Source: Dermacentor variabilis (lineage: Eukaryota > Arthropoda > Arachnida > Ixodida > Ixodidae). From it: a stretch of DNA of 64,000 bases. A model generated the notes under the pieces. That model was given only the letters and a program-made list of their open reading frames with translations. It had not been told where the DNA came from and ran no database searches. Made by a program: the position numbers and the translations under genes. The DNA lies in assembly GCF_050947875.1 (NCBI RefSeq), contig NW_027460291.1, positions 28,085,589 through 28,149,588 on the forward strand, in the 5' to 3' direction. This document shows positions 33,009-45,218 of this stretch, in pieces. How positions within the stretch are numbered: the first letter of the stretch is position 1; every line of letters begins with the position of its first letter.

Positions 33009-36000
33009 ATGGCCTCGTTCAGCTCTTTTCATGATCGGGACCTTCATGTTACAAATACCTTAGCTGATAACAAAATAAAGCGAGAACTTGGGTTAGTAAA
33101 CATAAATGTGCGCAGTATAAAGAAGAATTGGGATCAATTATGCGCACATTTACACACGAGACTCTTTAATATCGATGTAATTGTGATCACCGAGATTAAT
33201 CTGAATGCAAGCGACAAGGTAGATAAAGGCTCAGGGGTTACTCACAGATTGCTTTATGCCGAGAAAATCGAAGTGGAGGAGGAGTTCTTGTATTTGTGAA
33301 AGATAACTCAGTTTTCAATAGGCTGGAAGTAGCTTTTAATTATGCAGAAGTCATTGTTGTCCCCCTAAGTAAAGTAGATGGGACCTCCTACACCGTATGT
33401 GCAACATACAGGCCTCCCAACATGAACACAGATTTGTTCCTAGAGGAGCTAAACTCTCTGTTGAAGAAGTATATGAATGAGAAGCAGCTTATACTGGTAG
33501 GGGATTTGAATATTGACATAATACAAGTGTCTAGGGAAGCGGTGGCAGATTATCTTAATTTACAAGCAGTTTATGGACTGGTCAATGTAATTAATGAATA
33601 CACCAGAGAGGAATATTTGGGTTCAAGAGTAACGAAAACCTGCATTGATCATATTGTCGTTCGGCTCAGACAGCGGCGCTATGCAAGCGGCGTAATTAAA
33701 GTCAAACTAGCAGATCATTACTTTACATCATTTGTAGTCATGTCTGAAAATGAAGCAGAGGATTCCGAAGTAAGCACAAAAAGCAAAGTATAGACAACGC
33801 AAAAGTTGGCATGCACATAAAGGACACAGATTGCATTTTCACTTTTACATTTAGACCAAGCCAGTTTATATGCCAAATTTGTTGAAACTTTCAGGATGAT
33901 ATACATAAAATCTTCTAAAATCATAACAAATAAGCAAAGGAATCCTAATACGAAATGGATTACGAGTGATATTATTGAGTTATGCTTTCAATAAGACAAA
34001 GCATGGCAAAGGTGCAGAAAAGAACCAGGCAACGAAAGACGCAGAGCGGAATTTCCAACTTTACGAACCGCAGTGACAGTTACGCCTGGAAAAAAAAAAT
34101 TATGCGCCGATTTTCGGAATGCAGAAAGGACGTGAAAAAGACTTCGACTACGGCAAACGAATTAATGGGCAGATCCACACGAGCTATCGTCGATGATACC
34201 GTAAAAAGAAATTTCCCAAATGAAAACATACACGTGCTGTGCAATAAATTTAATGAAACTTTTATTTCTGCAGCAGATAAGCTGAAGAAACGGAGAGGGA
34301 CCACCATTTAGCATACGAGCCGAAACGCACATGCGCACACTGAGCTTATCTTCCAGCGATGATCGAAGTTGATTTTTGGGCGATAATTCAAGGCATGGCA
34401 AAGTTCAAACCAGCAGGGTTTGATAATATCCACCCTCGAGATTTGTACTTCAACTTTCACAGACTCAAACAAGTACTTTTAAATATTCTAAACAGAATTT
34501 TCGAAACAGGCATAATGCCCAAAAAACTGAAAATTTCAATCGTAAGGCCTGTCTGCAAAAACGGAAAGAGAAGTGATTGCGCAAATTACAGACCGATAGC
34601 GATATTGTCCACAGTAGCGCATATAATGGAAAAATATGTGGTCTCTGTTGCAATCATTCTGCGTAAAGTATTCCCTGAATAACATGGCGCAGTTTGGTTT
34701 CACAAGGAATAAAAACACAAATACTCTGTTAGAAGAAATCTCTTACTATATTAGTACATCAATAGAATATAATAATGTAGTCTTAGCCCTATTTTTAGAC
34801 CTATCAAAGGCTTTTGACACGGTAGTACATAAGATATTACTCAAGAAGCTAAAGAATCTACGATTCAGAGGTAACTTTTATAATTTTTTCTAAGTTATTT
34901 TACTGATCGACTACAATGCGTTAAACTAGATGATAGCTACAGCAATCTCAAATTAATAAAGTGTGGTCTGCCCCAAGGAAGCACGCTAGGGCCAAATACT
35001 CTTTAATATATATGTCTCAGATCTCGGCCTCCTTCCACTGAAATCAAAACTTTTTTAGTACGCTGATGACACTGCGATAGCACTACAAATGAGTGACTAT
35101 GACTCGGAATGTCAAATCTTCCAAAGAGACATATCAGTAATCGTAGACTTGTTCGCACATAATTCAATTTTTATAAATCATCAAAAAACTAAACTAATCT
35201 GCTTCAGGAATCCACATAAGGCGCTTTCATTTAACATCAATGTATATTTGCACGCCCCAAATTGCAACGCATGTATTTGTCAACCATTACAGTTTGAGCG
35301 TGTGGTTAAGTATTTTGGAATTTTATTTGATCAGCATCTTACCTGGACTAACCACGTCATACACGTTTGTGGAAAGCTAAGAGCTGTCGCGTCCATGATG
35401 TATAGTCTGCGCGGGAAAACGCCTATACACCTAAGAGTTACTATATATAAGACATTAGCAGAATCGGTAATTACATATGGTATAACGTTATATGGTACAT
35501 GTTCTGACTATAAAAAGCAAGCTATTGATCGCGTAGTCAAAAGAATTGTCAATAGCATAACTTATGGAACCAGACTAGAATAATCAGAAAAGTATAATAT
35601 TCTAGGAATACTTCCAGTACAGGAGCTATTTAAGTATGTGGTTTTAACACGCTATTATTATTCAGATTCTTTTAAAGTATTCATCGTAATCGTAAAAGTA
35701 ATCATTGTATTTCTTTTGTGTATTTGAATATGTTTACCTTGCCTATTAGGCTGTCTTTTTATTTTTTTATTTCCCCTTGAAGAAAAAGTTTGAAATCACG
35801 TGATGTTTGTACCACCCCTGCCTGGGCTTCCAAATGGAAGCCGGCAGTATTGTGAAATAAACAAATAAAATACAGGTGAAAAGATGTTGCGCTAAGAAAA
35901 ACAGAAAGGTATGTTAAGACAAGGGTGTTAACAAACTATGGAAAGAAAACAAGAAATTATGTCCCTGATATTTTTAACGAACTTGATGCAACACTGCGTG

Positions 36001-36106
36001 ATATAAATTCAAAACATAAAATGATGAAACATGTGAGGAAGTGGTATTCAACTGTTTATTGTAATATGCAATTTTTTTTTAGATTTTTACGTGACTGGAA
36101 AAGGTA
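33009..36106 (+). pseudogene. LINE D ORF2: APE endonuclease and reverse transcriptase, broken
   Basis: ATG 33009 abuts the ORF1 stop (TAGATG). The endonuclease runs through 33009-33299 (LVNINVRSI, VIVITEINL) and, after a frameshift, 33296-33793 (ATYRPPNM, LVGDLNID, CIDHIVV, LADHYFTSF). A linker with many stops follows. RT pieces: 34359-34682 (KPAGFDNIHP, ANYRPIAILS), 34636-34893 (NNMAQFGFTRNKNT, LFLDLSKAFDTV), about 34965-35065 (GLPQGSTLGP, then a damaged YADD region), and 35089-35583 (KTKLICFRN, YFGILFDQHLTWTNHV). The C-terminus reappears at 35925-36106 (YVPDIFNELDATLRDI) after an inserted segment. Confidence 0.85.
35690..35876 (+). mobile_element. Possible 3' fragment of another LINE inserted in LINE D
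   Basis: The RT reading (YYYSDSFK) breaks here and resumes afterwards. The interrupting stretch contains GGGCTTCCAAATGGAAGCC, an inverted motif like CR1/L2 3' UTR hairpins, and ends GAAATAAACAAATAAA, a tail-like run. No target duplication was confirmed. Confidence 0.5.
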
Positions 36107-36304
36107 GTATTTATTTTTTGTGTGTTAGAATATTTTACGTTGAAGTTGTATAATTTTGAACGGTAATTGTATGTTTCATATCTCTACTGAAAGCAGTATC
36201 ACCTGGTGCTGGGTCTTCTAACAAGCACGATGTACTTATATTGACCAGCAAAGAAGATCTGTGAAAAAAAATGTACTTCAAATAAACTCTGATTTGATTT
36301 GATT

Positions 36305-36704
36305 TGGCCATGCTCGTCTTGTTATTTTAAAATTCTTTGACTTCAACAATAAAAACGTGGTTCTAAAAACACTTATAAACTCAAGGGCTCAAATTTATTC
36401 ATTACAGAAGACTTCTCTGTAAGGATCCAGACCTATTAAAAAAATCTTGGAAGCATCAATTCCTTTTCATAACAATGGCTCTGTCGTAAAGTTAAAATAT
36501 GATCATGCTTTCACTGACAAGATTCGTTATAACTGGGATGACAGTTCAAACACATTAGTAAAAGTAACTGTTCAACCATTGCTGTGTGTGCGTGTGTTTC
36601 TGACTCCCGGCTCATCCACTACCTGACATCGTTCTATCCATCTCGATAACCTCGACGTTTTGAACATTAACACTCGCAGTATTGTTAAAAACTGCCAGAC
36701 TTAC
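36305..36704 (+). pseudogene. LINE C coding region, 3' piece after the LINE D insertion
   Basis: The frame reads RLVILKFFDFNNKNVVLKTL, then a stop and RPIKKILEASIP, KLKYDHAFTDKIRYNWDD. This lines up with the LINE A segment RPIIARLALFKDKQNILAL ... KLTIDKVRINDTTYVYD. 36640-36700 gives LDNLDVLNINTRSIVKN, the start of the endonuclease. So LINE C is continuous across LINE D. It is truncated at about 36704. Confidence 0.82.
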
Positions 36705-36796
36705 TGTTTCTGGGATCTTCACTTACCATATATGACGTTCGCGTATAATTCATCGCGTCACGACACCGCCGGCTATTCACCATTCTATATCCTATA
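36705..36796 (+). pseudogene. Ty3/gypsy integrase fragment
   Basis: 36711-36796 reads WDLHLPYMTFAYNSSRHD and TAGYSPFYILY. This is the conserved segment after the integrase catalytic core in gypsy elements (W...LP...FAYN...H..TG.SPF...YG). Only about 90 bases remain, cut at both ends. Confidence 0.8.
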
Positions 36797-37018
36797 CGAG
36801 GTGTGAAACAAAAATAACGAGACTGGTCCAATAACTTATTGTACTTACTGAATCAGTTCTCTGTGACATTATCACCTGCAAAGTAGTCCCCTTCAGCATT
36901 CACACACTTCTGCATTCGGTGCTGCCATTGCTGGTAACAGTTCTGCAACGAGGTTTTTGGAAGGCCCTTCAGGAGATTCTCCGTTTTTGCCTGAACCTCT
37001 TCAACAGAGGTTCAGGCA
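36797..37018 (-). pseudogene. mariner-like element 3' end (transposase C-terminus and terminal repeat)
   Basis: On the minus strand 37018-36853 encodes VQAKTENLLKGLPKT, NCYQQWQHRMQKCVNAEGDY and FAGDN then a stop, typical of mariner transposase C-termini. The element ends in CGAGGTGTGAAACAAAAATA (plus strand, 36797 onward), preceded by TA at 36795-36796, the mariner target. Everything upstream of this C-terminus is missing: the sequence switches to the hairpin and satellite at 37000. Confidence 0.82.
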
Positions 37019-37020
37019 AA
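36986..37020. repeat. Perfect 15-bp stem hairpin at the satellite boundary
   Basis: TTTGCCTGAACCTCT, loop TCAAC, then AGAGGTTCAGGCAAA. The left arm is mariner transposase coding sequence; the right arm is its exact inverse and runs straight into the satellite. Confidence 0.95.
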
Positions 37021-38159
37021 TGTGTCAACCCGGCATCCTAAGGTAGTGCAATGCCGGGCCGACACGTGGTGGAGGTGAAGCTGCCGTTGAGCGCTACCCG
37101 TGTGTGGGCCGATCCCGAAGATAGTGCAATGCTTGGTCCACCCGCGCCGGAAGTGAAGCAGGCGTTGAGCGCTCCGCCTACGCGGTCCATCCAAAGGTAC
37201 TGCAATGCCGGGTCGACACGCGCTGGAAGTGAAGCAGGCGTTACCCACTCCCGATAAATGGGCCGATCCCCAAGATAGTGCAATACTGGGCGCACCCGCG
37301 ACGGAGGCGAAGCAGGCGTTGAGCGCTCCGCATACCTGCTCCATCCAAAGGTACTGCAATGCCGGGTCGACACGCGGCAGAGGTGAAGAAGGGTTAAGCA
37401 CTCCCCATACGTGGGCCCATCCCTAAGATAGTGCAATACTGGGCCCACCCGCGATGGAGGTGAAGCAGGCGTTGAGCGCTCCGCATACGTGGGTCCATCC
37501 AAAGGTAGTGCCATGCCGGGCCGACACGCGCTGGAGGTGAAACAGACGTTAAGCACTCCCCATACGTAGCCCGATCCCTAAGATAGTGCAATACTGGGCC
37601 CACCCGCGGTGGCAGATATGCAGGCGTTGAGCGCTCCGCATACGTGGGTACATCCAAAGGTAGTGCAATGCCGGGTCGACACGCGGTGGAGGGAAAGAAG
37701 CGTTAAGCACTCCTCATACATGGGCCGATCGCAAAGATAGTTCAATACTGGGCACACCCGCGGCAAAGGTGATGCCGGCGTTGAGCGCTCCGCATACGTG
37801 GGTCAATCCAAAGGTAGTGCAATGCCGGGCCGACACGCGCAGGAGGTGAAGCAGGCGTTAAGCACTCCCCATACGTGGCCCGAACCCTAAGAAAGTGCTA
37901 TACTGGGCCCGCCCGCGGCAGAAGTGAAGCAGGCGTTGAGCGCTCCGCATACGTGGTCCATCCAAAGGTAGTGCAATGCCGGGCCGACAAGTGGTGTAGA
38001 TGAAACAGGCGTTAAGCACTTCCCATATGTGGCCCGATCCCGAAGATAGTGTAAGACTGGGCCCAGCCGCGGCGGAGGTGAAGCAGGCGTTGAGCGCTCC
38101 GCATACGTGGTCCCTCCAAAGGTAGTGCAATGCCGGGTCGATTCGCTGTGGAGGTGAAG

Positions 38160-39837
38160 AAGCGTTAAGCACCCCCATACGTGGGCCCATCCCGAAGATA
38201 GTGCAATACTGGTCCCACCCGCAGCGAAGGTGAACCAGGCGTTGAGCGCTCCGCATACGTGGGTACATCCAAAGGTAGTGCAATGCCAGACCGACACGTG
38301 GTGGAGGTGAAGCAGGCGTTAAGCACTCCCCATACATGGCCCGATCCCTAAGATAGTGCAGTGCTGGGCCCACCCGCGGTGGAGGTGAAGCAGGCGTTGA
38401 GCGCTCTGCATACGTGGGTCCATCCAAAGACAGTGCAATGCCGGATCGACACGCGGTAGAGGTGAAGAAGCGTTAAGCACTCTCCATACGTAGGCCGATC
38501 CCGAAGATAGTGCAATACTGGGCCCACCCGCGGCGAAGCTGAAGCAGGCGTTGAGCGCTGCGCATACGTGGTCCATCCAAAGGTAGTGCAATGCCGGGTC
38601 GATTCGCTGTGGAGGTGAAGATGCGTTAAGCACTCCCCATCCGTCTGCCCATACGGAAGATAGTGCAATACTGGGCCCACCCGCGGCGGAGGTGAAGCAG
38701 GCGTTGAGCGCTCCGCTTACGTGGGTCCATCCAAAGGTAGCGCAATGGTGGGCCGACACGTGGTGGAGCTGAAGCAGGCGTTAAGCACTCCCCATACGTG
38801 GGCCGATCCCGAAGATAGTGTAATACAGGGCCCACCCGCGGCGGACGTGAAACAGGTGTTAAGCACTTCACCTACGTGGTCCATCCAAAGGTAGTGCAAT
38901 GCCGGGTCGGCACGCGGTGGAGGTGAAGAAGCGTTAAGCACTCCGCATAAATGGGCCGATACCCAAGACAGTGCAATGTTGGGCCCACCCGCGGCGAAGG
39001 TGAAGCACGCGTTGAGCGCTCTGAATACGTGGGTCCATCTAAAGGTAGTGCAATGCCGGGCCGACACGCAGTGGAGGTAAAGCAAGCGTCAAGCACTCCC
39101 CATACGTGGCCGAATCCCTAATATAGTTCTATACTGGGCCCACCCGCGGCGGAGGTGAAGCAGGCGTTGAGCGCTCCGCATACGTGGGTCCATTCAAAAG
39201 TAGTGCAATGCCGGGCAGACACGTGGTGGAGGTGAAGCAGGAGTTAAGCACTCCCCACACGTGGGCAGATCTCGACGATTGTGTAATACGGCGCCCACCC
39301 TCGGCGGAGGTGAAGAAGCGTTAAGCACTCCCCATACATGAGCCCATCCCGAAGATAGTGCAATACTAGTCCCACCCGCAGCGAAGGTGAACCAGGCGTT
39401 GAGCGCTCCGCATACGTGGGTACATCCAAAGGTAGTGCAATGCCAGACCGACACGCGGTGGAGGTGAAGCAGGCGTTAAGCACTCCCCATACATGGCCCG
39501 ATCCCTAAGATAGTGCAGTCCTGGGCCCAACCGCGGTGGAGGTGAAGCAGGCGTTGAGCGCTCTGCATACGTGGGTCCATCCAAAGATAGTGCAATGCCG
39601 GATCGACACGCGGTAGAGGTGAAGAAGCGTTAAGCACTCTCCATACGTAGGCCGATCCCGAAGATAGTGCAATACTGGGCCCACCCGCGGCGAAGCTGAA
39701 GCAGGCGTTGAGCGCTGCGCATACGTGGTCCATCCAAAGGTAGTGCAATGCCGGGTCGATTCGCTGTGGAGGTGAAGATGCGTTGAGCGCTCCCCATCCG
39801 TCTGCCCATACGGAAGATAGTGCAATACTGGTCCCAC
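38160..39837. repeat. Higher-order repeat, period 1157 bp
   Basis: 38160-38680 and 39317-39837 share diagnostic variants in the same order (CAATGCCAGACCGACACG at 38281 and 39438; GATTCGCTGTGGAGGTGAAG; TACGGAAGATAG). 1157 is about 15 subunits. Confidence 0.8.
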
Positions 39838-40199
39838 CCGCGCGAAGGTGAAGCAGGCGTTGAGAGCTCCGCATACGTGGGTCCAACGAAAGGTAGTGCA
39901 ATGTCGGGCCGACACGCGGTGGAGGTGAAGCAGGCGTTAAGCACTCCCCATACGTGGGCCGATCGCTAAGATAGTGCAATACTGGCCCCACCCGCAGAGG
40001 AGGGGAAGCAGGCGTTAAGCACCCCCCAGACGTTTGCCGATCCCGAAGATAGTGCAATACTGGGCCCACCCGCGGCTGAGGTGAAGCAGGCGTTGAGCGC
40101 TCCACATGCGTCGTCCATCCAAAGGTAGTGCAATTCCGGGTCGACACGAGGTGCAGGTGAAGAAGCGTTAACACTTCCCATACGTGGGCCCATCCCGAA

Positions 40200-42245
40200 T
40201 ATAGTGCAATGCTAGGCCCACCCGCGGCGAAGGTGAAGCAAGCGTTGAGCGCTCTGAATACGTGTGTCCATCAAAAGTAGTGCAATGCCGGGCCGACACG
40301 CAGTGGAGGTAAAGCAAGCGTCAAGCACTCCCCACACGTGGCCCTATCCCTAATATAGTTCTATATAGGGCCCACCCGCGGCGGAGGTGAAGCAGGCGTT
40401 GAGCGCTCCGCATACGTGGGTCCATTCAAAAGTAGTGCAATGCCGGGCCGACACGTGGTGGAGGTGAAGCAGGAGTTAAACACTCCCCATACGTGGGCCG
40501 ATCCCGACGATTGTGTAATAGGGCGCCCACCCGCGGCGGAGGTGAAGCAGGCGTTAAGCAGTCCCCATAAATGGGCCGATCCACAAGATAGTGCAATGCT
40601 GGGCACAACCGCGCCGAAGGTGAAGCAGGCGTTGAGCGCTCTGCATACGTGGGTCCATCCAAAGGTAGTGCAGTGCCGGGTCGACACGCGGTGGAAGTGA
40701 AGAAGCGTTAAGCACTCCCCATACGTGGGCCAATCCCGATGTTAGTGCAATACTGGTCCCACCCGTGGCGAAGGTGAAGCAGGCGTTGGGCGCTCTGCAT
40801 ACCTGGTCCATCCAGAGGTAGTGCAATGCCGGGTCGACACGCGGTGGAGGTGAAGAAGCTTTAAGCACTACCCATACGTGGGCCGATCCCGAAAATAGTA
40901 CAATACTGGGCCCACCCGAGGCGAAAGTGAAGCAGCCGTTGAGCGCTCCGCATACGTGGGTCCCTCTAAAGGTAGTGCGATGCCGGGCCGACACGCGGTG
41001 GACGTGAAGCAGGCGTTAAGTACTGCCCATACCTGGGCCGATACCGAAGATAGTGCAATACTGGGCCCACCCGCGGCGGAGGTGAAGCAGGCGTTGAGCG
41101 CTCCGCTTACGTGGGTCCATCCAAAGGTAGCGCAATGCCGGGTCGACACGTGGTGGAGCTGAAGCAGGCGTTGAGCGCTCCGCATACGTGGGTCCAACGG
41201 AAGGTAATGCGATTTCGGGCCGACACGCGGTGGAGGTGAATCAGGCGTTAAGCACTCCCCATACGTTGGCCGATCCCGAAGATAGTGCAATACTGGGCAC
41301 ACCCGCGGCGGGGGTGAAGCAGGCCTTGAGCGCTCCACATACTTCGTCCATCCAAAGGTAGTGCAATGCCGGGTCGACACGAGGTGCAGGTGAAGAAGCG
41401 TTAACACTCCCCATACGTGGGCCCATACCGAATATAGTTCAATACTGGTCCCACCCGCGGTGAAGGTGAAGCAGGCGTTGAGCGCTCCGCATACGTGTGT
41501 CTATGCAAAGGTAGTGCAATGCCGGGCCGACACGCGGTGTAGGTGAAGAAGCGTTAAGCACTCCGCATAAATGAGCCGATACCCAAGATAGTGCAATGCT
41601 AGGCCCACCCGCGGCGAAGGTGAAGCAAGCGTTGAGCGCTCTGAATACGTGTGTCCATCAAAAGTAGTGCAATGCCGGGCAGACACGCAGTGGAGGTAAA
41701 GCAAGCGTCAAGCACTCCCCACACGTGGCCCTATCCCTAATATAGTTCTATATAGGGCCCACCCGCGGCGGACGTGAAGCAGGCGTTGAGCGCTCCGCAT
41801 ACGTGGGTCCATTCAAAAGTAGTGCAATGCCGGGCCGACCCGTGGTGGCGGTGAAGCAGGAGTTAAACACTCCCCATACGTGGGCCGATCCCGACGATTG
41901 TGTAATAGGGCGCCCACCCGCGGCGGAGGTGAAGCAGGCGTTAAGCAGTCCCCATAAATGGGCCGATCCACAAGATAGTGCAATGCTGGGCACAACCGCG
42001 CCGAAGGTGAAGCAGGCGTTGAGCGCTCTGCATACATGGGTCCATCCAAAGGTAGTGCAGTGCCGGGTCGACACGCGGTGGAAGTGAAGAAGCGTTAAGC
42101 ACTCCCGATACGTGGGCCAATCCCGAAGTTAGTGCAATACTGGTCCCACCCGTGGCGAAGGTGAAGCAGGCGTTGGGCGCTCTGCATACCTGGTCCATCC
42201 AGAGGTAGTGCAATGCCGGGTCGACACGCGGTGGAGGTGAAGAAG
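40200..42245. repeat. Higher-order repeat, period 1387 bp
   Basis: 40200-40858 and 41587-42245 match closely, including the rare variants GTGTGTCCATCAAAAGTAG, TTCTATATAGGGCCC and TGTGTAATAGGGCGCCC. 1387 is about 18 subunits. Confidence 0.85.
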
Positions 42246-42719
42246 GGTTAAGCCTTCCCCATACTTGGGCCCATCCCTAAGATAGTGCAATACTGGGCCC
42301 ACCCGCGATGGAGGTGAAGCAGGCGTTGAGCGCTCCGCATACGTGGGTCCATCCAAAGGTAGTGCAATGCCGGGTCGACACTCGGCGGAGGTGAAGAAGG
42401 GTTAAGCACTCCCCATACGTGGGCCCATCCCTAATATAGTGCAATACTGGGCCCACCCGCGATGAAGGTGAAGCAGGCGTTGAGCGCTCCGCATACGTGG
42501 GTCCATCCAAAGGTAGTGCAATACTGGTCCCACCCGTGGTGGAAGTGAAGCAGGCGTTACGCACTCCCGATAAATAGGCCGATCCCCAAGATAGTGCAAT
42601 ACTGGGCGCACCCGCGGCGACGTTGAAACAGGCGTTGGGCGCTCCGCATACGTGGGTCCATTCAAAGGTAGTGCAATGCCGGGCCGACACGCAGTGGAGG
42701 TAAAGCAGGCGTCAAGCAC

Positions 42720-44560
42720 CCCGCATACGTGGCCCGATCGCTAAGATAGTTCTATTCTGGGCGAACCCGCGGCGGAGCTGCAGCATGTGTTGAGCACTCC
42801 GCATACGTGGGTCCATCCAAAGGTAGTGCAATACCGGGCCGACACGTGGTGAAGGTGAAGCGGGCGTTAAGCACTTCCCATACGTGGGCCGATCCCTTAG
42901 ATAGTGTAATACTGGGCCCTGCCGCGGTGGGGGTTAAGCAGGCGTTAAGCACTCCCTATACGTGGGCCCATCCCGAAGATGGTGCAATAGTGGTGCCCCC
43001 CCGCGTCGACGGTGAAACAGGCGTTGGGCCCTAGGCATACGTGGGTCCATCCAAAGGCAGTGCAATGCCGGGCCGACACGCAGTGGAGGTAAAGCAGGCG
43101 TCAAGCACTCCGCATACGTGGCCCGATCGCAAAGATAGTTCTATTCTGGGCGAACCCGCGGCGGAGGTGAAGCATGTGTTGAGCGCTCCGCATACGTGGG
43201 TCCATCCAAAGGTAGTGCGATGCCGGGCCAGCACGTGGTGAAGGTGAAGCGGGCGTTAAGCACTCACCATACGTGGGCCGATCCCTTAGATACTGTAATA
43301 CTGGGCCCTGCCACGGCTGGGGTTAAGCAGGCGTTAAGCACTCCCCATTCGTGGGCCCAACACGAAGATAGTGCTATAGTTGGCGCACCGGCGGCGAAAG
43401 TGAAGAAGGCGTTGAGCGCTCCGAATACGTGGTCCATCCAAAGGTAGTGCAATGCAGGGTCGACACGCGGTGGAGCTGAAGAAGGGTTAAGCACTCCCCA
43501 TACGTGGGCCCATCCCTAAGATGGTGCAATACTGGGCCCACTCGCGATGGAGGTGAAGCAGTCGTCGAGCGCTCCGCATACGTGGGTCCATCCAAAGGTA
43601 GTGCGATGCCGGCTCGACGCGCGGCGGAGGGGAAGCAGGCGTTGACCGCTCCCCATACGTGGGCCGATACCGAAGCTAGTGCAATACTGGGCCCACCCGC
43701 GGTGGCAGATAAGTAGGCATTGAGCGCTCCGCATACGTGGGTACATCCAAAGGAAGTGCAACGCCGGGTCGACACGCGGTGGAGATGAAGAAGCGTTAAG
43801 CACACCCCATACGTGGGCCGATCACGAAGATAGAGTAACACTGGGCCCACCCGCGGCGGAGGTGAAACAGGCGTTGAGCGCTACCGATACGTGGGCCGAT
43901 CCAGAGGATTGTGCAATACTGGGCCCACCCGCGGCGGAGGTGATGCAGGCGTTGGGCGCTCCACATACGTGGTCCATGCAAAGGTAGTGCAATGCCGGGT
44001 CGACACGCGGTGGAGGTGAAGAAGCGTTAAGCACTCCCTATACGTGGGCCCATCCCCAAGATAGTGCAATAATGGTCCCCCCCCCGCAGGCGACGTTGAA
44101 ACAGGCGTTGGGCGCTCCGCATACGTGGGTCCATCCAAAGGTAGTGCAATGCCGGGCCGACATGCAGTGGAGGTAAAGCAGGCGTCAAGCACTCCGCATA
44201 CGTGGCCCGATCGCTAAGATAGTTCTATTCTGGGCGAACCCGCGGCGGAGGTGAAGCATGTGTTGAGCACTCCGCATACGTGGGTCCATCCAAAGGTAGT
44301 GCAATACCGGGCCGACACGTGGTGAAGGTGAAGCGGGCGTTAAGCACTCCCCATACGTGGGCCGATCCCTTAGATAGTGTAATACTCGGCCCTGCCGTGG
44401 CTGGGGTTAAGCAGGCGTTAAGCACTCCCCACACGTGGGCCCAACACGAAGATAGTACTATAGTTGGCCCACCGGCGGCGAAGGTGAAGAAGGCGTTGAG
44501 CGCTCCGCATACGTGGTCCATCCAAAGGTAGTGCAATGCAGGATCGACACGCGGTGGAGG
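42720..44560. repeat. Higher-order repeat, periods 389 and 1473 bp
   Basis: The variant block GTTCTATTCTGGGCGAACCC ... GGTGAAGGTGAAGCGGGCG ... GATCCCTTAGATA recurs at about 42750, 43140 and 44220. The spacings are about 5 and 14 subunits, and 19 between first and last. Confidence 0.78.
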
Positions 44561-45018
44561 TGAAGAAGCGTTAAGTGCTCCCCATACGTGGGCCCATACC
44601 GAAGTTAGTGCAATACTGGTCCCTCCCACGGCGAAGGTGAAGCAGGCGTTGAGCGCTCCGCATACATTGGGTCAATCCAAATGTAGTGCCATGCCGGGCC
44701 GACACGCGGTGGACGTGAAGCTGGCGTTAAGCACTCCCCATACGTAGCCCGATCCCTCAGATAGTGCAATACTGGGCCCATCCGCGTTGGAGGTGAAGCA
44801 GGCGTTAAGCACTCCCGATAAATGGGCCGATCCCCTAGAAAGTGCAATCCTGGGCCCACCCGCGTTGAAGGTGAAGCAGGCGTTGAGCGCTCCGCATACC
44901 TGGTCCAACCAAAGGTAGTGCAATGCCGGGCCGACACGAGGTGGAGCTGAAGCAGGCGTTAAGCACTCCCCATACGTGGGCCGATCCCGATGTTAGTGTA
45001 ATAGTGGGCCCACCCGCA

Positions 45019-45218
45019 NNNNNNNNNNNNNNNNNNNNNNNNNNNNNNNNNNNNNNNNNNNNNNNNNNNNNNNNNNNNNNNNNNNNNNNNNNNNNNNNNN
45101 NNNNNNNNNNNNNNNNNNNNNNNNNNNNNNNNNNNNNNNNNNNNNNNNNNNNNNNNNNNNNNNNNNNNNNNNNNNNNNNNNNNNNNNNNNNNNNNNNNNN
45201 NNNNNNNNNNNNNNNNNN
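45019..45218. other. Assembly gap, 200 N
   Basis: Exactly 200 undetermined bases inside the satellite. The round length suggests a placeholder, so the true array length is unknown. Confidence 0.99.

Larger units (their letters stand above)
31536..36304 (+). mobile_element. LINE D: two-ORF CR1-like retrotransposon, decayed, nested in LINE C
   Basis: It starts at the first of two 60-bp 5' UTR units and ends in a short (GATTT)n tail (36287-36304). It has separate ORF1 (zinc finger, coiled coil, RRM/C-terminal domain) and ORF2 (endonuclease, RT), unlike LINEs A-C. LINE C sequence resumes immediately after the tail, so this is a nested insertion. Many frameshifts and stops make it inactive. A 3' fragment of another LINE appears inserted near 35690-35876. 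No clear target duplication was seen. Confidence 0.88.

Noticed and set aside
31536..36304. Target duplication for LINE D
   Set aside because: TTTGG occurs near both ends but belongs to the element's own start and tail; no convincing flanking repeat remains.
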